Part shown: one piece after another, positions 57,550 to 64,000 of the stretch | Layout: each line of letters opens with the position of its first letter | Position numbering within the stretch: position 1 is the stretch's first letter | Origin: Paenibacillus sp. PL91 | GTDB taxonomy: Bacteria > Bacillota > Bacilli > Paenibacillales > Paenibacillaceae | DNA: 64,000 bases | NCBI RefSeq assembly: GCF_012935325.2 | Contig: NZ_JABBYG020000001.1 | Span: forward strand, 1,077,834-1,141,833 | Direction: 5' to 3' | Program-made: the position numbers and the translations under genes | Notes under the pieces: model-generated | The model's input: the letters and a program-made list of their open reading frames with translations, nothing else | Told to the model about the DNA's origin: nothing | Databases searched by the model: none

Positions 57550-58428
57550 TTATTCATTTTTAGCTTGATCCCAAGCTTTTTTAAAATCGATAATACTCTC
57601 ATATCTTTGCTCTCGTTCCTTACTAATTGCTCTTAAGGCTACTTCGTAAAGGGATCTGTTTGCTTCCCATTTTGAAAAAGATTGATCCATCTCACCACCG
57701 AGTAATCCAAATGCGATAGCTCCCATTGTGAAAACATTCGTTTTTGAATCAATAGGAGCTCCTAATGTAAATTCTTCTGGAGATTTGGATCGTCTTGCTC
57801 CCCAAAAATTCTCTCCCATATCATTGACAGATGGAGTTTCTCTGTAAAAATCAATATCGCAGATTTTAGTAATATCCTGAGAAAAATCATACAAAATACT
57901 GCCGTCATAGAAATCGACGGCTACATACCCTTTTGATTCGACATTTCTGTGGAATTCATAAATGGCATCTAATGAATGCAGCCTTTTCTCAACCGGTAAC
58001 TGTTTGTATTTATAGAACGGTGAATCAGGATGAGTATGTTTAAATGCTTCTCCTACAAATAACCAATGTGAATGCAAGCACTCACCATTAAACCATTCAA
58101 AAATGGCGGCATACCCGTTTTCGGTTTCAAAATGATCAACAAGCTTTATTAGATGCGGATGTTCTAAGGTTGTGTATAGCGGTATTGCAGTTGATAGTCG
58201 TAGGACTGCATCCCGAGGGTTTCCGGAAAATTCCATTGGTTTACAACCCGCATACTTAACAAATCGATTTTTGCCATCCTTCTCAATTCCGAAACAAATG
58301 TTTCCAGAATCCTGTTGATCAAACACCCAAAAAACTTTGCCCAGCGATTGTAGCCATGTAAAATCGTGTTGCTCTTGAAGTTCAAAAGTAACATTGTCAA
58401 TCTTGTACATTACTGGTTGTTGGTTCAT
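57550..58428 (-). CDS. Protein kinase-like protein
   Basis: A 292-residue protein with a divergent eukaryotic-type kinase fold: NRFVKYAGCKPMEF gives the nucleotide Lys, LEHPHLIKLVDHFE is the hinge/alphaC-like segment, VAVDFYDGSILYD replaces the catalytic loop (Asp kept), and KICDIDFYRET replaces DFG. The later segment TNVFTMGAIAFGLLGGEMDQ matches the usual C-lobe region (VFSLGAxxYELLTG). There are no membrane helices. The substrate is unknown; it could phosphorylate small molecules or proteins. GAGGGG precedes the ATG. It is flanked by family A repeats. Confidence 0.75.
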   Translation of the reverse strand: MNQQPVMYKIDNVTFELQEQHDFTWLQSLGKVFWVFDQQDSGNICFGIEKDGKNRFVKYAGCKPMEFSGNPRDAVLRLSTAIPLYTTLEHPHLIKLVDHFETENGYAAIFEWFNGECLHSHWLFVGEAFKHTHPDSPFYKYKQLPVEKRLHSLDAIYEFHRNVESKGYVAVDFYDGSILYDFSQDITKICDIDFYRETPSVNDMGENFWGARRSKSPEEFTLGAPIDSKTNVFTMGAIAFGLLGGEMDQSFSKWEANRSLYEVALRAISKEREQRYESIIDFKKAWDQAKNE

Positions 58429-58605
58429 TTAGTCTTCCCCTCAATCTGGGGAAATTCACGTAGTTTACAGGCTATTTATACGCTATCCCCTTATTATATT
58501 CATTTGCCCTATTATCACTAATATGTCTTTTCATAAGACATCACTCCTCTCATTAACTCAATAAATGTACCATAGTTATCCAAGCATGGTAACTATGTAA
58601 TTGAT

Positions 58606-58634
58606 TATAACTAATCTGCCCGTTAGCTTAATGG
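58606..58634 (+). repeat. Family A repeat, locus 15 (left half)
   Basis: TAACTAATCTGCCCGTTAGC followed by TTAATGG. No hairpin or right core. Family B begins 50 bases further on. Confidence 0.65.
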
Positions 58635-58685
58635 ATATTGCATGGAAACATAGTTAGATACTTTTCTAATCGGTAATCGGACTAT

Positions 58686-58815
58686 GTTCTTGTCCTTTTC
58701 GGCAATCGGTACAAGTTCTTGTCCTTGGCTCGGGACAAGAACTTGTACCGATAGAACAAAAAAGCCGCTAAATTAGCGACTATTAATAGGATCATGTTCT
58801 TGTCCCCCGACAGTT
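58686..58815 (+). repeat. Family B structured repeat, copy 2
   Basis: Direct GTTCTTGTC motifs at 58686, 58715 and 58796. A perfect 20-bp stem (58705-58724 / 58733-58752) has arm ATCGGTACAAGTTCTTGTCC. An A-run and a small hairpin CGCTAA/TTAGCG follow, and it ends CCCCCGACAGTT. Same plan as copy 1 with a different outer stem sequence. Confidence 0.78.
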
Positions 58816-59014
58816 GTGCCGTTGCGATTGACCACAAATGTGCTATTTGGAACAAGTTTTACTTTTTGCGTGTTCGCGCGGATCATTATACATTCACTAA
58901 CGAGAAAAAGAGCTTAGCGGCTAAGTGCCAACTAAGCTCGTACAAAGAAGAGAGCATGAAAGGGTGAATTCCAGCTCTCTTCATTGGATCAACGATAATT
59001 GATCCGTTATCTAT

Positions 59015-61783
59015 TTAACGCCAGGATTGGATGAACGCGCGAATTACGCTTTGAATGTATATCCGGGTTCCTTCCTCGATGTCTCCATCCCCCGAACGAT
59101 CCAGATGCTTCAGTGCATTCTCCAACTGATGAACCGCTTGTTCGAGGCGGCCCTCCCCATAGTGAAACAGTGCTTGACGGATTGCATTAGAAAGCTGCTT
59201 CGACAGCGGGTGTTGTATCTCACCTTGATCGATTCGAGATTCGATTAATTCCGGCAACTGATCCGGCGTGACCGTCTCCAGATAGGTTATGGATGCATCA
59301 TCATAATACGCCTTCGTCATCCATAACTGGGAACAGAAAAAGACCAGCCTGACGTAAGCTGCATTCTCCGGAGCAACGGTGCTCATCTCAAGCTGCTGCC
59401 ATTTTCCGGTTCCTGTGGTAATTTGAAGCGAAGTCCCGCCGACTTGCTTATGGTTGGCATCATAGTAATTCAATGAAGCGAGGGTACGTCCTTCCTGCAA
59501 GTAAACCTGGAATCTCGCCGAATACGCCGTACCCGGTTTCACGGGAACGGAATCAGATGCGACCGCAACCGTTTCCGTCGTGGAAGTATCCGTTATCTTC
59601 AGACTGCTCGGCCCGCTTACGGTCTGCTCATCACTCAGCCCAAAAGACACGTTTGGCGTTATATTAAACAAGGAGCTCCAGCCCGGGATCACGCCGGAAT
59701 CAAGAGGCTGGTCAAAGCTTCCGTTCAATAGAGGGAGCTCGATCGGGATGTGAACAGCTCCGCTTCCCTTCGTCACTTCGATTTTTTTAAGTAATGTATC
59801 ATCTGAATAATAGATATGCCCGTCTTCGCCAAGCGTCATCAATTGCGTTGACGAGAGTGTGACCGCAGCTTCCGGATCTTTTGGATCTACTACGGTTATC
59901 CTGCCCGCAAGCGTCGTGAACATGTAGCCGTCTTCGCTCCACCGGATGTGAACCGGACGCCATCTTCCATAATTGGATACGGACGGATAAATATTGGCGC
60001 TTTTCACGATATCCATTGTCTCCGGATCCATGGCGAAGATCGTCCCATCCGCCGCTGCCCAGAGCAATCCGTCAGGACCGATACTTAGTCCGCCAATCAT
60101 GTTAGGTTGAACGGAAGCACCCGGGATGGCGGGAACGAATTCTTGAAGCTTCCTTCCACTGGCGATATCCCATACAAATATTTTGGCCGCTGTCTCCGTC
60201 GGATCGATTCCAAGGCCGCCAGCTATGGTAGTCGAACCGTAAAGCTTTCCGTTGTGGACGGCAAGGCCGACGATCGACTGGTTGTGTACAACGTCCTCAT
60301 AGACAGTAAATCCTTGTTCAGAACCGAGCGACGGATCATACACGGTCAGAGAGCCGCCGAGTTCTCCGTAGTCCGGAATCGTGCCAATAAACAGCTTGCC
60401 TTCGCCAGACGTCATGGCGAACGGTCTGTCCTGGTGAGGAATTTTATATATCTCCTTCGGATTGACTCCATCCTGAATCGGCTGGTTCACATCCAGCTCC
60501 CGGATGTAACCTCCCGGATAAAGACCGAAGTACATTTTGTCACCGAGTGCAGCCATGCCTTCCGCCTGTCCTAAAGAGAAGGTTTCAATTTCACCGGAAA
60601 TCGGGGAATATGCAGCCCCTTTCCCACCCGGATAACCGCTCATGTACAGCTTGCCGTCCGGCCCTTTCTCCAGCGTCTGAATCGGAATCGGATTACCGGA
60701 GAACGGGTAGGTAACCGACTTGACCTTCTTCGTCTCCATATTCATGTAAGCCACCGCTCCCGACCACATGACGGTAGCCAGCGATTTTCCCGGGAGCTCC
60801 GGATCGTTCGTCATCTCGACCCACGCGGTATTGCGAAGGTAGGTGGTATATTCGATTCCGGTGTCGACCGCGTCCATTGTGATGAGATCGAGCTCCATCA
60901 ACCGGTTGTTCTGTACGAAATATACTTTGTTGCTGCCCGGCTCGCCAAACGATAATCGAATTCCCTTATTGTCCAGAAAATAGGTATCGCTCCAATCCCC
61001 GGCTTCCGTGTCATAGAACAGCAGAGCGTTATTCCCTCCGCTCAAGCCAGCTACGATATACTTACCTGCTGCATCAAGCTGATACACTTGCGCAGTCTGC
61101 ACCGCACCACCATATGTCGGCAGCGGAATCAGTTCCTTCTCCCCGGTATCCACATTCACCTTTACAAGGCTTCCCTGAATACCGATACCTGCATATAGAT
61201 ATCCATTATGATAGGCTGTGGCCCGGGTATAACTTTGACCAGGCATTACGTTGCCGTAATCCTTCATCTCGCCGGTGGAGGGATCGTAGCGTCCAACCTT
61301 GGCATTTGGATAAGAACCGTAATATACCCGGCCCTGTTCGTCATACGTCAGTCCGTATACGACACTTTCTCCAATCCCGCCCAGGTCGCGCAGCTCCTTC
61401 GTTACAGGCGAATACGTATACAGCTTGCCGTTACCGCCAATATAGACCGTACCGTCCGGCAGAGTGATATGCGTCCAGGAGCTTTCGGTTCCTTCAAGCC
61501 TGTATTTGCGCAGCACCTCCCTGCTCACCAGATCTACCACCTGGAATATGGCCGGCTTGCCAGTTACCGTCGTATACATGACATCTCGGCCATCTTCGTT
61601 TCCGAAAGCCGCGTCAAAAACAGCTACATTCTCAATCGGGGAACCGATGGAGACCGGCTCGCCGAACGCTTTGTCCACTCGTGCATCTGCCGGAGCCGCG
61701 AGCCACCATTGCGATACCATAACCAACATGAGTGAAAGAATGGATATAGCGCTTCTTTTTGCGTAAACGATCCTTTTTGACAT
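59015..61783 (-). CDS. Secreted beta-propeller protein with carbohydrate-binding and FIMAH-like domains
   Basis: A 922-residue exported protein. Signal peptide RSAISILSLMLVMVSQWWLA; residues about 35-650 form repeated propeller-type blades (GTVYIGGNGKLYTYSPVTKE, GRVYYGSYPNAKVGRYDPST, GKLYMSGYPGGKGAAYSP), probably two propellers. About 655-820 is a jelly-roll carbohydrate-binding module (PLLNGSFDQPLDSGVIPGWS). The last 80 residues resemble the FIMAH helical module of Paenibacillus exoenzymes (LIESRIDQGEIQHPLSKQL, QLENALKHLD). No catalytic motif was identified. Start 61783 follows GGGGGATT, with a cre-like box upstream. It is a likely polysaccharide-binding or lyase-associated protein. Confidence 0.8.
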   Translation of the reverse strand: MSKRIVYAKRSAISILSLMLVMVSQWWLAAPADARVDKAFGEPVSIGSPIENVAVFDAAFGNEDGRDVMYTTVTGKPAIFQVVDLVSREVLRKYRLEGTESSWTHITLPDGTVYIGGNGKLYTYSPVTKELRDLGGIGESVVYGLTYDEQGRVYYGSYPNAKVGRYDPSTGEMKDYGNVMPGQSYTRATAYHNGYLYAGIGIQGSLVKVNVDTGEKELIPLPTYGGAVQTAQVYQLDAAGKYIVAGLSGGNNALLFYDTEAGDWSDTYFLDNKGIRLSFGEPGSNKVYFVQNNRLMELDLITMDAVDTGIEYTTYLRNTAWVEMTNDPELPGKSLATVMWSGAVAYMNMETKKVKSVTYPFSGNPIPIQTLEKGPDGKLYMSGYPGGKGAAYSPISGEIETFSLGQAEGMAALGDKMYFGLYPGGYIRELDVNQPIQDGVNPKEIYKIPHQDRPFAMTSGEGKLFIGTIPDYGELGGSLTVYDPSLGSEQGFTVYEDVVHNQSIVGLAVHNGKLYGSTTIAGGLGIDPTETAAKIFVWDIASGRKLQEFVPAIPGASVQPNMIGGLSIGPDGLLWAAADGTIFAMDPETMDIVKSANIYPSVSNYGRWRPVHIRWSEDGYMFTTLAGRITVVDPKDPEAAVTLSSTQLMTLGEDGHIYYSDDTLLKKIEVTKGSGAVHIPIELPLLNGSFDQPLDSGVIPGWSSLFNITPNVSFGLSDEQTVSGPSSLKITDTSTTETVAVASDSVPVKPGTAYSARFQVYLQEGRTLASLNYYDANHKQVGGTSLQITTGTGKWQQLEMSTVAPENAAYVRLVFFCSQLWMTKAYYDDASITYLETVTPDQLPELIESRIDQGEIQHPLSKQLSNAIRQALFHYGEGRLEQAVHQLENALKHLDRSGDGDIEEGTRIYIQSVIRAFIQSWR

Positions 61784-61818
61784 TAATGTAATCCCCCGTT
61801 TCTTATAATAATTAATAA

Positions 61819-61834
61819 TTGAAAGCGCTTTAAA
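61819..61834 (-). promoter_or_regulatory. cre-like box upstream of the propeller gene
   Basis: TTGAAAGCGCTTTAAA is a near palindrome with one mismatch to the CcpA consensus, 36 bases upstream of the start. Confidence 0.6.
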
Positions 61835-62430
61835 TTGATTCATCAACAGGTTGACACTATACCTCTTTAACCATGCTCATGCTCTAGTTCCTTTGCCTGG
61901 TGCAGTAAAGATCATACGCAAAACTCGATCGATGTCAGGTTACTGCTCAATCCCCCTTTTGATCACGGCCATCATTGATTGCTATCACAATGATCCTCAT
62001 TTTATTGCCCTTACGGTCATTCGCTCTGTGGTTGGTTAGTTTATTGTGCAATCCACCAACTCCAAGCGAGCATCAGACTTCGTAGGCTCTTTAGTATAAA
62101 AACAGCTTTACTTTTTAGTAAACCTTCATATTTCCATAGGCTGTTGATTTTCTGCTGCTGCCACTTACCTAACCCTGCGCATGAATCTATCAAGCGGAAA
62201 ATGTTGTGTGGAAATTGCTAAATGGGTAGAAATACATAAACGTATGAATATCAATATACTGTCGTAGGTGATACGGTGCATTTGGCAGGTTCACTTCATC
62301 ATGTCTGGCTATAGGCACCCAGCAGGCGATACACACCCTATATGGCTGGCAAATGTAGTATGTGTATCATGCGTGGTAATAAAAATAAAACTGCTACTCC
62401 GGATAGCACTTACACGCAGTGGCTTGATTA
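61835..62430. other. Long non-coding stretch
   Basis: No gene, RNA signature or repeat that I can support; only short frames without ribosome sites. Confidence 0.45.
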
Positions 62431-62472
62431 ACAAAGAAAGTACTGCCCGATTCTAGGCAGTACTTTCTTTGT
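62431..62472. terminator. Strong 17-bp hairpin terminator
   Basis: ACAAAGAAAGTACTGCC pairs perfectly with GGCAGTACTTTCTTTGT around 8 bases. It lies just beyond the stop of the NlpC/P60 remnant on the minus strand and was probably that gene's terminator. Confidence 0.85.
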
Positions 62473-62482
62473 CGCAAAAACG

Positions 62483-62668
62483 TTATTTTAATACTCTTCT
62501 CGCAAATAGATATTTTTCTTTCCAGTATGGCTTATTCATATCAGTCAGAAAGAAATTCGACGTCGGTAAACAATGGACAATCTTCTGTTTGCCTGCATAA
62601 ATAGCTACATGTCCAACGGAACCCTTTACAGGGTTCCGAGCAGGTATGTGATAAAAGATTAAATAGCG
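62483..62668 (-). pseudogene. NlpC/P60 hydrolase fragment (C-terminal)
   Basis: The frame reads FYHIPARNPVKGSVGHVAIY, then AGKQKIVHCLPTSNFFLTDM and WKEKYLFARRVLK-stop. This is the last 60 residues of an NlpC/P60 peptidoglycan hydrolase, including the GHVAIY strand with the catalytic His. The N-terminal half with the active Cys is missing. The fragment starts right beside a partial family B repeat. Confidence 0.8.
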
Positions 62669-62705
62669 ATTTCAATAGGAATATGTTCTTGTCCCTCGAC
62701 AGTTG
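62661..62705 (+). repeat. Family B repeat, partial copy 3
   Basis: TAGCGATTTCAATAGGAATA followed by TGTTCTTGTCCCTCGACAGT matches the right 45 bases of copy 2 closely. The stem region is absent, and the fragment abuts the truncated NlpC/P60 gene. Confidence 0.75.
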
Positions 62706-62868
62706 GTTGGCAGTATTCAATGAAAGATAGATTTTCAGGCATGATGCGATTTTAGCAAGTGGTAACCCTGTTGGTACTATAGCGTTGTACTTGAATAATC
62801 AAGAATGAAAATGCTTTCATTTCAACACGCGTCCATCGACACTTCTGTTGAACAGCGATAAAGAGCTG

Positions 62869-62913
62869 TCCCTCAAGGTATTCAGCCTTGTGAGACAGCC
62901 CTTTGCAAAGATG
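62869..62913 (-). terminator. Terminator downstream of the beta-galactosidase gene
   Basis: On the minus strand AAAGGGCTGTC and the following bases pair with GACAGCTCTTT through an interrupted stem of about 18 bp (inner CAAGG/CCTTG). It lies just after the stop at 62927. Confidence 0.75.
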
Positions 62914-62926
62914 CAAGCCGCTGATC

Positions 62927-64000
62927 TTATAAAGTTAGAATATCTACTCCCAGAGCTGGTAGCGTCATCTTCTGTTCCGATCTCTCATTCGTCAATAAGC
63001 TGCGATAAGGAACGTCTAGCGTCACCTCTCGTTGCTCATTCGTCAAATTGATCAAGAACAGGAAGCATTCCTCACCCTTCGTTCGAATCGACAGCTCTAC
63101 TCCTTCAGGCAGCTGGAGCTTGGGCGCCAAGTCCTTTTCCTTCAATATGCCTTCGAACAGGTGATAGAAATACGATGGCTCCGGCCAAGTGCCGATATAA
63201 TACACTTCACCTTCACCAAGCTTATTGACAGTAACCGCCGGCACACCCTCGTAAAAGTCGTTGTCATACCAGGCAATCGGTTCTGCTCCTCGCAGTTCCA
63301 TCAGATCGCACCATTGCTTCGCCGCGAATGTCTGGCCCTCCGCGTTCCGAATCCGATGCTCGCTGTTGCCGATTGCATCATATTCACTAACGACAACACC
63401 CGCCGCTTCCGACAGCAGCCCCGGCAGAGGCATCATCTCACATACATTCCTCATGTTCTTCACGCCTGTCCGATTTGTGAGGACGACCGTGCCGCCCCCG
63501 GCTGCGAATCGCTCCAGCCGCTGCGCTGCTTCTTCACTTAACAGAAAGAGGGAAGGGGCAATGACCAGCTTGTAGCCATTGAGCTCCTCGGTCCAGTTGA
63601 TAACGTCCGTACCGACGCCCATTTTCAGAAATGCATTGTGCATAGAGGACAAGTTGTCCATATAGTGCATTCCCCCCTCCGCTTGCGCCTGAAGGGAAAG
63701 AGCTATATGCTGATCATGCGAATGCAGAATCGCAACCTGGTTTACGATTGTCGAGCCGGCCAGCAGTTCTCCTAGCCGGATCACCTCGCGAGTAAGCTCC
63801 TCGAACTCCCTGAACCTGCGTCCAGGAATATTGCTATGGTCGATAAGCCCATGCCAGAACTGTTCGGCTCCGATTGCAGCACTCCGCCAGCGGAAATGGA
63901 CAACCATATCGGCGCCGCGGGCAATTGTCTGCCAGGAACGAGCTCGGATCAGTCCAGGATAAGGGGTGCGCTGAATCGGCATCCAGGCGCCCTGCGCTCC
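62927..64000 (-). CDS. GH42 beta-galactosidase, C-terminal part (cut by window edge)
   Basis: 358 residues are visible. The first reads GAQGAWMPIQRTPYPGLIRA, then GADMVVHFRWRSAAIGAEQF (end of the catalytic barrel of GH42), followed by the trimerisation domain (QVAILHSHDQHIALSLQAQA, YKLVIAPSLFLLSEEAAQRL, GGTVVLTNRTGVKN) and a C-terminal beta-sandwich ending PALGVDILTL. The catalytic Glu residues lie upstream, outside the window. It hydrolyses terminal beta-galactosides, usually cytosolic, acting on imported oligosaccharides. The frame is open to the window edge. Confidence 0.9.
   Translation of the reverse strand, partial: GAQGAWMPIQRTPYPGLIRARSWQTIARGADMVVHFRWRSAAIGAEQFWHGLIDHSNIPGRRFREFEELTREVIRLGELLAGSTIVNQVAILHSHDQHIALSLQAQAEGGMHYMDNLSSMHNAFLKMGVGTDVINWTEELNGYKLVIAPSLFLLSEEAAQRLERFAAGGGTVVLTNRTGVKNMRNVCEMMPLPGLLSEAAGVVVSEYDAIGNSEHRIRNAEGQTFAAKQWCDLMELRGAEPIAWYDNDFYEGVPAVTVNKLGEGEVYYIGTWPEPSYFYHLFEGILKEKDLAPKLQLPEGVELSIRTKGEECFLFLINLTNEQREVTLDVPYRSLLTNERSEQKMTLPALGVDILTL

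Larger units (their letters stand above)
58429..59014. other. Intergenic with repeats only
   Basis: Holds a family A left half (58606-58634) and a full family B copy (58686-58815), then a stretch (58820-59014) with a possible GAGCTT-rich stem near 58910-58980 preceding the propeller gene's 3' end. No gene seen. Confidence 0.55.

Noticed and set aside
59027..61766. Plus-strand frames opposite the beta-propeller gene
   Set aside because: No ribosome sites, shadow composition, and the minus frame has a signal peptide and clear repeats.
62806..62819. TGAAAATGCTTTCA as a cre box
   Set aside because: One mismatch, but it lies downstream of the beta-galactosidase gene with no promoter or intact gene to control.

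Overview
The window looks like chromosome of an aerobic, spore-forming Paenibacillaceae member (Paenibacillus/Cohnella type). The signs are a SpoVB-type flippase, strong Shine-Dalgarno sites, a 2.3 kDa-residue-scale S-layer (SLH) anchored surface protein, CUT1 sugar importers of the LplABC/YtcQ style without their own ATPase, and many AraC, LacI, MarR and TetR regulators. This assignment is inferred from gene content only. Base composition is patchy: about 3.2-12.8 kb is GC-rich and core-like, while about 21.6-34.7 kb and 56-59 kb are AT-rich and full of small accessory genes, broken genes and repeats. No rRNA, tRNA or CRISPR array was seen, and no intact transposase.

Layout. 1-2.0 kb: an electrophile/aldehyde-stress type group (carboxymuconolactone decarboxylase start, truncated alcohol dehydrogenase, NAD(P)-binding protein with a MerR-type promoter, TetR regulator). 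2.5-2.9 kb: IS110 remnant. 3.2-9.0 kb: a beta-helix lipoprotein, a DUF4956 membrane protein and a VTC-domain protein, divergent from a two-component system, with matching 11-bp direct repeats on both promoters. 9.2-12.9 kb: MarR regulator divergent from a flavodoxin-fold quinone reductase, then a SpoVB-like flippase. 13.5-21.6 kb: sugar locus 1 (CUT1 importer, DegT aminotransferase, neutral-ceramidase-like hydrolase, AraC regulator, Gfo/Idh/MocA dehydrogenase). 21.7-34.8 kb: accessory zone of short gene units separated by copies of a dispersed repeat (family A). 34.8-38.7 kb: rifampicin phosphotransferase and aldo/keto reductase. 38.8-54.9 kb: sugar/phosphoester locus 2, all on the minus strand: giant surface protein with a metallophosphoesterase domain, PfkB kinase, LacI regulator, cytosolic metallophosphoesterase, PHP hydrolase, CUT1 importer and a glycerophosphodiesterase-like protein. 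55-58.6 kb: IS110 remnant, DinB/VOC pair, small protein and kinase-like gene, again with family A repeats. 59-64 kb: secreted beta-propeller protein and the C-terminal part of a GH42 beta-galactosidase.

How the genes work together. Locus 2 reads as one catabolic system: a cell-wall enzyme with LamG, Ig-like, phosphoesterase and SLH domains outside, an importer, and cytosolic phosphoesterases plus a sugar kinase inside. It carries three near-identical palindromes (consensus TGGTANCGATACCA) at importer promoters, probably bound by the encoded LacI protein, and a perfect cre box upstream of the giant gene. Locus 1 is a parallel system for a different, probably amino-sugar or N-acyl substrate.

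Most unusual are two unnamed repeat families. Family A (15 loci) consists of a core near CCCGTTAGCTCAA, a variable GC hairpin and a second core, always in the same chromosomal orientation whatever the direction of flanking genes, and it partitions the accessory region into cassette-like units. Family B (2 full copies and 1 partial) carries an 18-20 bp stem with compensatory changes and three direct GTTCTTGTC motifs.
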